Shown here: positions 8,386 through 17,104 of the stretch, one piece after another | Numbering within the stretch: the stretch's first letter is position 1 | Layout of the letters: the number at the start of each line of letters is the position of its first letter | Assembly (NCBI RefSeq): GCF_000764185.1 | Contig: NZ_JQEC01000011.1 | Location: 186,001-250,000, forward strand | Reading direction: 5' to 3' | Source of the DNA: Colwellia psychrerythraea | GTDB lineage: Bacteria > Pseudomonadota > Gammaproteobacteria > Enterobacterales > Alteromonadaceae | DNA: 64,000 nucleotides | Notes under the pieces: model-generated | The model's database searches: none | The model's input: only the letters and a program-made list of their open reading frames with translations | Told to the model about the DNA's origin: nothing | Program-made: the position numbers and the translations under genes

Positions 8386-9126
8386 ATGAAAAGTAAACAA
8401 AAACATTGGGATGATATATTTTCAGCAAAACAAGATACTCAGCTAGGCTGGTATGAAGATGATTGTTCTCAAACCCTGAACTTTCTAAATAATATTTCGA
8501 TCTCAGCAAATTCAACATTATTTTTAGCAGGTGCTGGTACTTCCAAACTGGTAGATGAACTTTTAAAAACAGATGCCTATTTGCTGGTAAATGATATTAG
8601 CGCCAAGGCACTTGAAACCTTATCTCAGAGGCTTAATGCTGCTCAGTGCCAATATTTACAACATGATTTAGGTGTGCCATTTAATAATCATGGTAATAAG
8701 TACTTTGATAAGAGTCTTGCTATCGATATCTGGATTGACCGTGCTGTTTTACACTTTTTACTCACTGAAGAGCAAATTAACCACTACTTTGCTAACCTTA
8801 AAAACTCGGTAAAATGTGGAGGGTATGTTTTGTTGGCTGAATTCTCAGATAGTGGAGCAACACAGTGCGCGGGATTAGTAGTGCATCAATATTCAGTGGC
8901 GGAAATGCAAACAAGACTCGGTGACAACTTTAAGCTTATTAGTAGCAAAGAATACAGCTTTATTAATCCCTTCAAGCAAGAAAGGCCCTATTTAAACGCG
9001 TTAGCTAAAACGACTATTCTGGATAAGCAGCATTTGCTCAATATATCGCTATTTAATCCGGTAAATTTTATTTTAAATAACCATAGGTTGATGTTTTTAC
9101 TTAAACATCAAGTACTCATTATCTAG
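8386..9126 (+). CDS. Class I SAM-dependent methyltransferase, copy 2
   Basis: Paralogue of the gene at 4183-4818 with the same motifs: HWDDIFSAKQDTQLGWYEDD, the SAM loop FLAGAGTSKLVDEL, and IDIWIDRAVLHFLLTEEQ. Two things differ. The ATG equivalent to the copy 1 start is at 8373, but one extra A (GAAAAG against GAAAG) puts it out of frame and leads to a stop. Translation must begin at ATG 8386 or the weaker GTG 8377. At the 3' end the copy 1 stop is lost and the protein gains about 35 unrelated residues after NPFKQERPY. I read it as a functional but drifting copy; reduced activity is possible. It converges with thyA. Confidence 0.8.
   Translation: MKSKQKHWDDIFSAKQDTQLGWYEDDCSQTLNFLNNISISANSTLFLAGAGTSKLVDELLKTDAYLLVNDISAKALETLSQRLNAAQCQYLQHDLGVPFNNHGNKYFDKSLAIDIWIDRAVLHFLLTEEQINHYFANLKNSVKCGGYVLLAEFSDSGATQCAGLVVHQYSVAEMQTRLGDNFKLISSKEYSFINPFKQERPYLNALAKTTILDKQHLLNISLFNPVNFILNNHRLMFLLKHQVLII
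9088..9111. repeat. Perfect hairpin inside the C-terminal extension of methyltransferase copy 2
   Basis: TTGATGTTT (9088-9096) and AAACATCAA (9103-9111) are complementary around a six-base loop. It falls within the extra codons of copy 2, consistent with a former non-coding 3' region that became translated when the stop was lost. No T-run follows. Confidence 0.5.
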
Positions 9127-9154
9127 AGTTCAGGTTAAGTAAACTCAAGCAATA

Positions 9155-9192
9155 AAAAAGGCCAGCTGTTATCAGCTGACCTTTGTCGTTTT
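9155..9192. terminator. Bidirectional terminator between methyltransferase copy 2 and thyA
   Basis: A stem GGCCAGCTG / CAGCTGACC with one mismatch and a TTAT loop, with A6 on the left and a T-rich tail on the right. Read leftward it gives a good T-run after thyA; read rightward it is weaker. It lies between two convergent genes. Confidence 0.75.
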
Positions 9193-9278
9193 ACTCTTTG
9201 TATTTAGTTGTCTCTTAAGTTCTGTCTTAAGCTATTTATTGAGTTACTACTCACAGCTTAATGATTACTTTTTAACAC

Positions 9279-10130
9279 CTAGACTGCAAATGGATATTTA
9301 ATCGCGTCATGGCACTCATAACCTTCTACTTTGAAATCATCCATAGTTACCCATGTTTCTAAATCTTCTAATGATTTAATTTCAGGGTTGATGATAAGTT
9401 TAGGTAGCGCCATCGGCTCACGTTTTAACTGAACATCTTGCATTAACGATAACTGGTCTTCATAAATATGGGCATTTACTATTTTATGATACGCCATACC
9501 TGCTTTTTTACCGGTGATTTGCGCCATAATAGCCAAAAAGAAGAATACTTGTACTTGATTAAAGTTAAGCCCTAACGGCACATCACATGAACGTTGAAAA
9601 CTTGTTAAATGCAAAGTATCGCCCAACAATGAGAAATTATGGGTATGCATGCAAGGTCTTAAACAGCCCATATCAAATTCACCTGGATTGTAAAATGTCA
9701 TAATTTCAGCACGATCATCAATACCATTTTTTAGGTTATCTACGATCTTCTTTAATTGGTCGATAGTACCACCGTCAGGCTTGGCCCAAGCACGAGCTTG
9801 CACACCATAAACGCGGCCCATATCATCCTCACCTTTTCGGTGTGAGTTATTAAGCCAAACTTCATTTAAGTTAGCATTAGCGTCCCATGTTTTAGTGCCT
9901 AATTTGCGAAAATCAGCTGCGTTATCATAACCACGGATATAACCAATAAACTCAGCAATTGCCGACTTAAAAAAACTTTTACGAGTGGTGATTAACGGGA
10001 ATTGATTATCGCCAACGTTATATTCTAGATCAGCATTAATCACTGTTAAACAGCGTTTACCGGTGCGCTCATTTTCAACCCAAATACCTTGGCCGATAAT
10101 TCGTTGACATAAATCTAAATATGCGCGCAT
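9279..10130 (-). CDS. thyA: Thymidylate synthase
   Basis: 283 residues. It makes dTMP from dUMP using methylene-tetrahydrofolate. Visible family features are the phosphate-binding N-terminal region (ERTGKR), the catalytic Cys160 in [10 protein letters not shown], and the dUMP-binding [13 protein letters not shown] at 179-191. The C-terminus ends IKYPFAV, close to the usual aliphatic end. It is slightly longer than the 264-residue E. coli enzyme. Its start overlaps the lgt stop by one base, so the two are co-translated, as in E. coli and relatives. Part of its 3' end exists as a second decayed copy at 4934-5066. Confidence 0.97.
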   Translation of the reverse strand: MRAYLDLCQRIIGQGIWVENERTGKRCLTVINADLEYNVGDNQFPLITTRKSFFKSAIAEFIGYIRGYDNAADFRKLGTKTWDANANLNEVWLNNSHRKGEDDMGRVYGVQARAWAKPDGGTIDQLKKIVDNLKNGIDDRAEIMTFYNPGEFDMGCLRPCMHTHNFSLLGDTLHLTSFQRSCDVPLGLNFNQVQVFFFLAIMAQITGKKAGMAYHKIVNAHIYEDQLSLMQDVQLKREPMALPKLIINPEIKSLEDLETWVTMDDFKVEGYECHDAIKYPFAV

Positions 10131-11014
10131 TAGTTATTTCCTTTTGCTGTTTTTTTTGATGATGAGTTAGCTGACTTCTTCGATGAATTATCCCTGTTAT
10201 GTGCCTGAGTTATAGCCGCCTTTTGTTGGGCTAAATGACCTAAATAAATCACCAATACCCCCACTAAAATCATTGGAATACTTAAAATTTGCCCTTTTGA
10301 AATAAAGGAGAAATACAAACCAAGGTGCGCATCTGGCTCACGGAAGAACTCAACAATACTTCTAAATACACCATAACCAATCAGAAAGGCGCCGGAAGCT
10401 AGACCCAAGCGATTAGTTTTACGTGTAATGATATATAAAATAGCAAACAGCACTACGCCCTCAAGGGCAAACTCATATAATTGCGAAGGATGACGTGGTA
10501 CTTGTAATGAATCGGTTGGAAAAACCATTGCCCATGGCACATCCGTTTGACGTCCCCAAAGTTCAGCATTAATAAAGTTACCTAAACGACCCATACCTAA
10601 ACCAATAGGTACTAGAGGTGCAACAAAATCGCCAACTTCTAAAAAAGATTTTTTGGTTTTTCGGGCAAAAATAAATATAGCTAAAATAACGCCCAGTAAG
10701 CCACCGTGAAATGACATGCCACCTTGCCATATCTCGAATAAATATAATGGGTCAGATAAAAAGTACTCAAACTGATAAAACAATACATAACCAACGCGGC
10801 CACCTAAGATAACCCCTAAAAAGCCATAAAACAATAAATCACTGACTTGCTCACGTGTCCATAAGCCGTTACTTCTATCAGCGGTTCTGTTTGCCATAAA
10901 CATAGCTGCAAGAAAGCCAATTAAATACATAGTGCCATACCAACGTAATGAAACTGGGCCAATACTAAAGATGATCGGGTCTATTACTGGAAATTGTAAA
11001 AACTTATCTGTCAT
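10130..11014 (-). CDS. lgt: Phosphatidylglycerol--prolipoprotein diacylglyceryl transferase
   Basis: 294-residue inner-membrane enzyme that attaches diacylglycerol to the lipobox Cys of lipoproteins. It has about seven membrane segments, the [10 protein letters not shown] motif with the essential His, and the Lgt signature [16 protein letters not shown]. The C-terminus is an unusual hydrophilic Ser/Lys/Asn-rich tail of about 30 residues, probably cytoplasmic. It is the first gene of the lgt-thyA pair. Several lipoproteins in this window would be its substrates. Confidence 0.97.
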   Translation of the reverse strand: MTDKFLQFPVIDPIIFSIGPVSLRWYGTMYLIGFLAAMFMANRTADRSNGLWTREQVSDLLFYGFLGVILGGRVGYVLFYQFEYFLSDPLYLFEIWQGGMSFHGGLLGVILAIFIFARKTKKSFLEVGDFVAPLVPIGLGMGRLGNFINAELWGRQTDVPWAMVFPTDSLQVPRHPSQLYEFALEGVVLFAILYIITRKTNRLGLASGAFLIGYGVFRSIVEFFREPDAHLGLYFSFISKGQILSIPMILVGVLVIYLGHLAQQKAAITQAHNRDNSSKKSANSSSKKTAKGNN

Positions 11015-11033
11015 TGCTTATCCATGTTCTCAA

Positions 11034-11112
11034 AGTAGAAGGTTAAAAAGTAGAAAGTTAAAAGCTATTAGCTTATTAGCTTATTAGCTTATTAGCTTAT
11101 TAGCTTATTAGC
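11034..11112. repeat. Tandem repeats upstream of lgt
   Basis: Two adjacent repeats. The first is a near-identical 15-base unit twice (AGTAGAAGGTTAAAA at 11034, AGTAGAAAGTTAAAA at 11049). The second is an eight-base unit ATTAGCTT repeated five times exactly (11067-11106) plus a partial sixth. The array lies 20-100 bases upstream of lgt, so changes in copy number could alter promoter spacing. Confidence 0.9.
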
Positions 11113-11170
11113 CGAGATTATACCCTGTTATGTCTAAAAGTTTACCTTAAAAGTACCACTGTAAATTTCA

Positions 11171-11965
11171 TTAACCAAGCATCATTTTAATAGCCACACA
11201 GATCAAGAAAATAGCAAAGAATTTTTTTAAGGTTTTTACCGGTAATTTACTGGCATATTTAACCCCTAACGGCGCAAAAATTGACGAACTAATAACAATA
11301 CCGAATAAAGCGGGTAAATAAAGATAGCCTAGGCTCCACTGTGGCAAGTTAGGTAAATTAAAACCGGTAATGATATAACCAAAGGAGCCAAACAAGGCCA
11401 CCATCACTCCACAAGCCGTTGCTATACCGATACTATGACGTACAGACACGCCGAAATAACTCAACGTGGGTACTAGAATGGCTCCGCCTGCAATCCCCAT
11501 TAAACTTGCAATAATGCCCGTTATAAAGCTAATAAATTGCAAAACATAAGTCGCGGGTAATGACCTTTGTTTTGAGGCATTAATTGAAAGTAACATGTAA
11601 ACAGCCAGGAAAACCACGACTATGGAGAAAAATCCAGTTAATGTTTCACTCGAAAGAGAGTCGGCAATAAAAGCCCCTAACAAAGCTCCTGCTGCAACTA
11701 AGATCAATAATGGTTTTGCTAAAACCCATGGGATATTATTTTTTTTATGGTGCGCTACTGCGGCACTTGCCGAAGTAATAACTATCGCCCCTAAAGAGGT
11801 AGCAAGTGCCATAGGCATCACGATTTCGCTACTCACGCCAACCATAGGCAATAAGTACACCAGTGCCGGCACGATAATAAGGCCGCCACCTATACCTAAA
11901 AGACCAGCTAAAAAACCAACGATACTACCTAAGGCAATACACGAAATTAATACGGTTAAAATCAT
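11171..11965 (-). CDS. TSUP (TauE/SafE) family membrane permease
   Basis: 264 residues, about eight hydrophobic helices arranged as two repeats, with the family motifs GFLAGLLGIGGGLIIVPALVYLL near the N-terminus and TGIIASLMGIAGGAILVPTLSYFG at mid-length. Members move sulphite, sulphonates or other small organic anions. The substrate here is not evident. It sits between lgt and ptsP, where E. coli has no gene, and is probably transcribed alone. Confidence 0.9.
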   Translation of the reverse strand: MILTVLISCIALGSIVGFLAGLLGIGGGLIIVPALVYLLPMVGVSSEIVMPMALATSLGAIVITSASAAVAHHKKNNIPWVLAKPLLILVAAGALLGAFIADSLSSETLTGFFSIVVVFLAVYMLLSINASKQRSLPATYVLQFISFITGIIASLMGIAGGAILVPTLSYFGVSVRHSIGIATACGVMVALFGSFGYIITGFNLPNLPQWSLGYLYLPALFGIVISSSIFAPLGVKYASKLPVKTLKKFFAIFLICVAIKMMLG

Positions 11966-12099
11966 TCTTCTTTGCGGAAAATCCGCTCCTAAATATGGGG
12001 TAAATTATAACTATTGGTATGTTTTGAGTAAAAAACTATGCCTAAAACTGGCACCTATCACTAAACACTTAGAATTTATGCCTAAAGGTATGTAAAAAA

Positions 12100-14454
12100 T
12101 TAATAACCTGCACGTATAAAGCCACCTAAACCTAAGGTTTCAAGTTGTTCATTTAAGTAACTATGTACTTTTTTTGCCGTTGTTAAGGTTAATGTTTTTT
12201 CTAAAATAATTTGTGCTTGTTCAAAGGTTATATGACGAATAACCCATTTAATACGCGGTATGTTATGACCATTCATACTAATTTTGTCAAACCCCATAGC
12301 TAAAAGCAAAATAGCTCCGGCGGGTTGCGAGGCAAGCTCTCCACATAAACTAATCGGGGTTAATTGTTTTGCTGATTGCTGCGCAAGATTATTCAAAGCA
12401 TTTAATACCGCAGGATGAAAGGCGTCATATAAATTGGCTACTTGGCTATTATTTCGATCAACCGCTAATAAATACTGGGTTAAATCGTTGCTACCAACCG
12501 AGAAAAAATCAACTCGCTTAGCCAAGGCTTCCATTTGAAAAATAACAGAAGGTACTTCCAACATAATACCCACTTTAGGTCTTACTAATTTAGCAGAAAC
12601 TGTCTGTGCCTTAACCTGAGCTTGTTGCACACTTAAGTGACCATCTTCGTTGCTAGCAGACATCAGTTCTTTAATTATATCTTGGGTTAATTCAGTTTTA
12701 AGCTCAAAAAACGCCTGATTAATTAACCTAAGGGCTTCATCAACTTCTTCAACTCCTGAGATCATAGGTAACATGATCTCTAAATTATTTAATCCTTGAT
12801 TTGCACGAAGCATAGCACGTACTTGCACCAAGAATATTTCAGGGTGATCTAAGGTAATTCTAATACCGCGCCAACCAAGAAAAGGGTTATCTTCGTTAAT
12901 AGGAAAGTAGGGTAATGATTTATCACCGCCAACATCAAGAGTACGCATGGTAACGCCATGTTTTGGGAAAGCTTGTAGTACTTTACGGTATAACAGTGTT
13001 TGTTCTTGCTCTGATGGAAAACAATGTCGGTTCATAAAAGGTATTTCAGTACGATATAAACCAATACCTAATGCTCCAAGTTGGGTGGAGTGTTCAAATC
13101 CTGCCGATAAACCGGCATTGAGTAAGACTTCAATAGCTCGACCATCTTGAGTAATACAAGGCAAGTGTACCACTGCCATAACTTTATCGGTGAGCGCCTT
13201 TTCTTGGCTCAATAAATATTGATATTCTTGTATTAAACCATCATCAGGGTTAATAAATAGCTCACCACTATAACCATCAAGTATCGCCTGTTGCTGGTGC
13301 AATTGACTTAACACATTCGCATTAACACCCATGATGGCTGGCAGACCTAACGAACGAGCTAAAATAGCTGCGTGAGAATTATTCGACCCCGATAAAGAAA
13401 TGATGCCTAACAGGCCCTGATGTTGATATTGAGCTACCATTGATGCACTAACATCTTGTGCCAACAAAATAAATTCATTTGGCAACATCAGCTCTTCTTT
13501 TGCTTGTTGCTGAAGGTTTACTAATAACCGTGTACCTAAGTCTCGAATATCACTAGCTCGTTCACGAAAATAACTATCCTCAATGGCTTCAAATTGGCTA
13601 ATGTAATGTTCAATCACTAATTTTAAGGCACTATCTGCACGCCAGCCCTGTGATATTTTAGCACCGACTTCTTGGCCTAAATTAGCTTGTTCTAATAACT
13701 GTTTATAAACATCAAAAATAGCGAGACTATCGTCATCAATAGACTCACTTAATAGCTTACTCAACGCATTGAATTCTAGACGGGTCTTGGTAACCGCTTG
13801 TTCAAAACGCAACAATTGCTTTTGTTTATCAATGGTTTTTTTTAATGATACCGCAGCGAGATCTGCTTGAGGTTGACATACAATGATTTCACTTAAGGCT
13901 ATTCCGGGCGCACCAGGAATGCCATATAACTGTTTAACACCTTGATTTTGTTCTTGCTGCTGATTAAGCAAACTTTTAATTTCGGCATTAGCCACAGCGC
14001 TGGCTAGTTGCGCCGATAGTGTCACTAAGAAGGCCTCATCATTTTCGGTAAAGTGACGCGATTTCTTTTGCTGAATAGCTAAAATACCGAGTACTTTACG
14101 TTGATGAATAATGGGCGTGCCTAAAAAGGCATTAAATTCGTCTTCTTCAACTTCGGGTGCGTGAATAAAGTCTTGATGCTGTTGAGCATCAGCAATATTT
14201 AACGGCTCTTCGCGTTGTCCCACTAAGCCAACCAAACCTTCGGAGAAACCTATACTCGCTTGACCCTGCGAAGACTTAGCTAAACCGTCTGAAGCCATTA
14301 ATACAAAGTGTTGTTGGTGATAATCCGCTAGATATATTGAACAGCAATCTGTTTTCATTGCTTTTTTTACACGATAGACCATACGTTCAAGCGCAGTTTG
14401 CAGTTCGGCCTCTTGACTAAACTCCAATACTATTCGACGTAGGGTTGCTAACAT
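12100..14454 (-). CDS. ptsP: PEP--protein phosphotransferase of the nitrogen PTS (EI-Ntr)
   Basis: 784 residues. A GAF domain covers about 1-160, an enzyme I N-terminal domain starts at GIPGAPGIALSE (178-189), the phosphohistidine is His361 in SGSNNSHAAILARS, and the C-terminal PEP-binding barrel ends with the catalytic Cys in SLCGELASQP. It passes phosphate from PEP to the NPr/EIIA-Ntr chain, a regulatory relay linked to nitrogen and potassium balance. It follows rppH leftward, as in E. coli, but a terminator lies between them, so it probably has its own promoter too. Confidence 0.96.
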   Translation of the reverse strand: MLATLRRIVLEFSQEAELQTALERMVYRVKKAMKTDCCSIYLADYHQQHFVLMASDGLAKSSQGQASIGFSEGLVGLVGQREEPLNIADAQQHQDFIHAPEVEEDEFNAFLGTPIIHQRKVLGILAIQQKKSRHFTENDEAFLVTLSAQLASAVANAEIKSLLNQQQEQNQGVKQLYGIPGAPGIALSEIIVCQPQADLAAVSLKKTIDKQKQLLRFEQAVTKTRLEFNALSKLLSESIDDDSLAIFDVYKQLLEQANLGQEVGAKISQGWRADSALKLVIEHYISQFEAIEDSYFRERASDIRDLGTRLLVNLQQQAKEELMLPNEFILLAQDVSASMVAQYQHQGLLGIISLSGSNNSHAAILARSLGLPAIMGVNANVLSQLHQQQAILDGYSGELFINPDDGLIQEYQYLLSQEKALTDKVMAVVHLPCITQDGRAIEVLLNAGLSAGFEHSTQLGALGIGLYRTEIPFMNRHCFPSEQEQTLLYRKVLQAFPKHGVTMRTLDVGGDKSLPYFPINEDNPFLGWRGIRITLDHPEIFLVQVRAMLRANQGLNNLEIMLPMISGVEEVDEALRLINQAFFELKTELTQDIIKELMSASNEDGHLSVQQAQVKAQTVSAKLVRPKVGIMLEVPSVIFQMEALAKRVDFFSVGSNDLTQYLLAVDRNNSQVANLYDAFHPAVLNALNNLAQQSAKQLTPISLCGELASQPAGAILLLAMGFDKISMNGHNIPRIKWVIRHITFEQAQIILEKTLTLTTAKKVHSYLNEQLETLGLGGFIRAGY

Positions 14455-14498
14455 TTAATTCCTCTATAATTCGTGGTTACCGTAAAGTAAATATTTAG

Positions 14499-14529
14499 AA
14501 AAAAATAGCCCACAATAAAGTGGGCTATT
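14499..14529 (-). terminator. Terminator after rppH
   Basis: Perfect 10-bp stem AATAGCCCAC / GTGGGCTATT around AATAAA, with an A7 run on the left that becomes a T-run when read leftward. It lies 50 bases beyond the rppH stop. Confidence 0.85.
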
Positions 14530-14578
14530 AGGATTCTTAACGCGAATCTACAATCATAGTAATAATTAAGCTAGTTAA

Positions 14579-15094
14579 CTAAGCGCGACGTTTACGACGC
14601 TCAGGTCGTCGCTCATACGTTAACGGTAAAGCAAAACTGACAAACTCTTTCATGACCTTGCGATAAACATCACGCTTAAAAGACACTACCTGCCTAACTG
14701 GATACCAATAACTTACCCATCGCCAATCATCAAATTCAGGATGCGGGCTATTGAGTAAATCAACTGAAGATTCAGCTGCAGTGAGTTTTAACAAAAACCA
14801 CTTTTGCTTTTGTCCAATACAAACGGGTTTCGAGTCATGCCTAATATAACGTTTTGGTAATCTATATTTTAGCCAGTGTTTGGTTGAAGCAACAATTTTC
14901 ACATGTTCCGGTTTTAAGCCAACTTCTTCATGTAACTCACGATACATGGTTTGTTCAGCCGACTCACCTTCATCAACCCCACCTTGTGGATATTGCCATG
15001 AATGTTGTCCAAACCGTCTTGCCCAAAATACTTGTCCCCTGTCATTAATTATTACTATGCCGACGTTGGCGCGATAGCCTTCGGCATCGATCAC
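14579..15094 (-). CDS. rppH: RNA pyrophosphohydrolase
   Basis: Nudix hydrolase that removes pyrophosphate from the 5' triphosphate of mRNA and starts 5'-end-dependent decay. The frame is open to ATG at 15139, but GTG at 15094 has AGGAG five bases upstream and gives the family N-terminus ([15 protein letters not shown] against E. coli MIDDDGYRPNVGIVI), so I choose it (171 aa). The Nudix box is at about 38-60 ([20 protein letters not shown]). The Arg/Lys-rich C-terminus ([11 protein letters not shown]) is probably an RNA- or polyanion-binding tail. It diverges from mutH, as in E. coli. Confidence 0.95.
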   Translation of the reverse strand: MIDAEGYRANVGIVIINDRGQVFWARRFGQHSWQYPQGGVDEGESAEQTMYRELHEEVGLKPEHVKIVASTKHWLKYRLPKRYIRHDSKPVCIGQKQKWFLLKLTAAESSVDLLNSPHPEFDDWRWVSYWYPVRQVVSFKRDVYRKVMKEFVSFALPLTYERRPERRKRRA

Positions 15095-15244
15095 AGGAAC
15101 TCCTGACAATATATAAAATTCTTGTATCAATTCAACCATATTAACGTCTGTGGGGCAAATGATTACTTTGATTTTTTTAGCTATTGATTAATAATAACCA
15201 GTAACCTTAGTAAGAAAATATTTCATGGTTAATTCTACTCACTT

Positions 15245-15913
15245 ATGAACATACCCTGCTCTGAACAAGTATTAATGCAACGCGCGCAAAACTTAGCGGG
15301 CTTAACCTTAGGTGAAATTGCTGAACAAGCTGGCATTGCTGTACCAAAAGATTTAACGCGTAACAAAGGCTGGATAGGTTTGTTGTTAGAACATGTGCTA
15401 GGGGCCAGTGCTGGTTCAAGGCCCGAGCCAGATTTCCCTCACTTGGGTATTGAATTAAAGTCATTACCAATTAATGAACAAGCCAAACCCCTAGAGACCA
15501 CCTTTGTCAGTGTTGCCCCTTTAACAGGCCTTGTTGGTATCAATTGGCATAATTGTTATGTGCGTAAAAAGCTTGCCCGAGTACTCTGGGTACCCGTGAT
15601 TACACCTAAAGATGCTGCAATCAGTGAACGTTTAGTTGGTACTCCTTTTTTATGGTCACCTAATACCGCAGAAGAAGCACTATTAGCGCAAGACTGGCAA
15701 GAGCTTACCGATATGATTGTACTAGGTGAAGTGGAAAATATTCATGGTAAACATGGCCAAGTGATGCAGTTAAGACCCAAAGCCGCCAACAGCAAAGTAA
15801 AAACCCAAGCCTTTGATCGACACGGCAAGCCTTTTATGACCTTACCACGGGGATTTTACCTGAAGATAAACTTTACCCAAGCTTTATTGCACCGCTATTT
15901 ACGGATTAACTAA
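15245..15913 (+). CDS. mutH: DNA mismatch repair endonuclease
   Basis: 222 residues. It nicks the unmethylated strand at hemimethylated GATC sites during MutS/MutL-directed repair. The catalytic triad Asp63, Glu70 and Lys72 is present in [11 protein letters not shown] with the same spacing as E. coli D70/E77/K79. Its presence implies Dam methylation in this organism. It is a single gene running opposite to rppH and converging with the mutarotase gene. Confidence 0.97.
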   Translation: MNIPCSEQVLMQRAQNLAGLTLGEIAEQAGIAVPKDLTRNKGWIGLLLEHVLGASAGSRPEPDFPHLGIELKSLPINEQAKPLETTFVSVAPLTGLVGINWHNCYVRKKLARVLWVPVITPKDAAISERLVGTPFLWSPNTAEEALLAQDWQELTDMIVLGEVENIHGKHGQVMQLRPKAANSKVKTQAFDRHGKPFMTLPRGFYLKINFTQALLHRYLRIN

Positions 15914-16001
15914 TGATAATTCAAACCGTCGAAGTTCTTCTTAATACTGAAGTTTAGTTTGGTGTTAACCAGAATGCAGCTAGATTTTAGTTAGAACTGA
16001 G

Positions 16002-16901
16002 TTAGATATTATTAACACTGATTTCTTGCGAGATAATAATCATTTTACCTGCTGGCAGTTCTTGCCATTGAGTATTCGCCGCTTCTAAGCAAACATATTC
16101 TTGCTCGCCACCATCGTGAACATCAGCCATGGTATTGGCAAGTTCAGTACCTGGATTCCATAATACCCACTGCTCGCAATTAGTACTTACGATATCAATT
16201 TTACGCTGCCAGTTATTATCAACAATGGTCATTTTTTCACAGCTATGATATTCACGGTCAATTTCGCCAATACAACTGACTGATAGCTGCTGCACACTTG
16301 TACTCGCAGTTAATTTGTCATGATAGTGAACACCTGTTAGTGCATCAATGCTGACATTTTTTGGATTACTGACAGCAAAGTAACTATGTAATGCCGTAGA
16401 ATACTGAGCACCTTGGGGTGAAAGGTTAGTCATGGCTAATGTTTGTTTAAAGCTTTTACCGAAAAAGAGTGTTTGTGTTAATTTATAGGCATTGGGCCAA
16501 AGTGGGTGTTGCTTCTCACCTACTAAGACCAAAATAAGGGTGACACCACTTTCATCGGCTGTGAGTGCTTCAACACGCCAAGGTAATTGCCTGGCAAAAC
16601 CGTGTTTGTCTGATTTATTACCCTGAGTTTGTTTATTGTTTTCACCAAACCACGGCCAACATAGAGGAATGCCACCACGAATGGCTTTACCAGCTTGGTA
16701 ACTGGCTTTCTCACTCAGCCATAATACCTCTTGTTGATCTGCTGGTTTAAAGCTTAATACTTGCCCGCCAAATAAACTTACTTGCGCTTGACAATGATCA
16801 TGAGTGATACTTATTCCATCAGGATAATCATTCTCTTTATCTGGGTTTAGTGTCAATGTGCTAACGTGAGTAAAATCGTTATCTAGTAATATTTTTGTCA
16901 T
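16002..16901 (-). CDS. D-hexose-6-phosphate mutarotase (YeaD-type aldose epimerase)
   Basis: 299 residues of the galactose mutarotase-like beta fold. Recognisable segments are GGQVLSFKPADQQEVLWLS near 45, the IRGGIPLCWPWFG motif near 75, the catalytic-His region ALHSYFAV near 166, and a C-terminal CLEAAN with the catalytic Glu. The family interconverts the alpha and beta anomers of glucose-6-phosphate. Its upstream DNA contains three copies of a 13-base motif. It appears to be monocistronic. Confidence 0.9.
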   Translation of the reverse strand: MTKILLDNDFTHVSTLTLNPDKENDYPDGISITHDHCQAQVSLFGGQVLSFKPADQQEVLWLSEKASYQAGKAIRGGIPLCWPWFGENNKQTQGNKSDKHGFARQLPWRVEALTADESGVTLILVLVGEKQHPLWPNAYKLTQTLFFGKSFKQTLAMTNLSPQGAQYSTALHSYFAVSNPKNVSIDALTGVHYHDKLTASTSVQQLSVSCIGEIDREYHSCEKMTIVDNNWQRKIDIVSTNCEQWVLWNPGTELANTMADVHDGGEQEYVCLEAANTQWQELPAGKMIIISQEISVNNI

Positions 16902-16950
16902 GGAATACCGTTCTGTTATTGAGTCGCTTGGTTACTAAAAAATCAACGGC

Positions 16951-16998
16951 TAAGTGCTCTGTTGCTAAGTACTATGTTATTCAAATAAGTACTCTGTT
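16951..16998. repeat. Three spaced copies of a 13-base motif upstream of the mutarotase gene
   Basis: TAAGTGCTCTGTT (16951), TAAGTACTATGTT (16966) and TAAGTACTCTGTT (16986) start 15 and 20 bases apart. They could be degraded tandem repeats or spaced binding sites. Nothing else identifies them. Confidence 0.5.
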
Positions 16999-17104
16999 AT
17001 TTAATTATTTATCAATTAACCGTTGAGCAAGCATATTTAAAAAGAAAGTTTATAAGATGTCCTTTATGTTTGAAAGCCTAAAATATTACACTGATAGTTC
17101 ATCT

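Noticed and set aside
8327..8518. 63-codon leftward frame overlapping the start of methyltransferase copy 2
   Set aside because: Antisense shadow of the methyltransferase leader and start; no family features.
11067..11112. CRISPR-like array
   Set aside because: Units are eight bases with no spacers; it is a simple tandem repeat.
11622..12095. 157-codon frame opposite to the TSUP and ptsP genes
   Set aside because: It lies antisense to the well-supported TSUP permease for most of its length and shows no domain.
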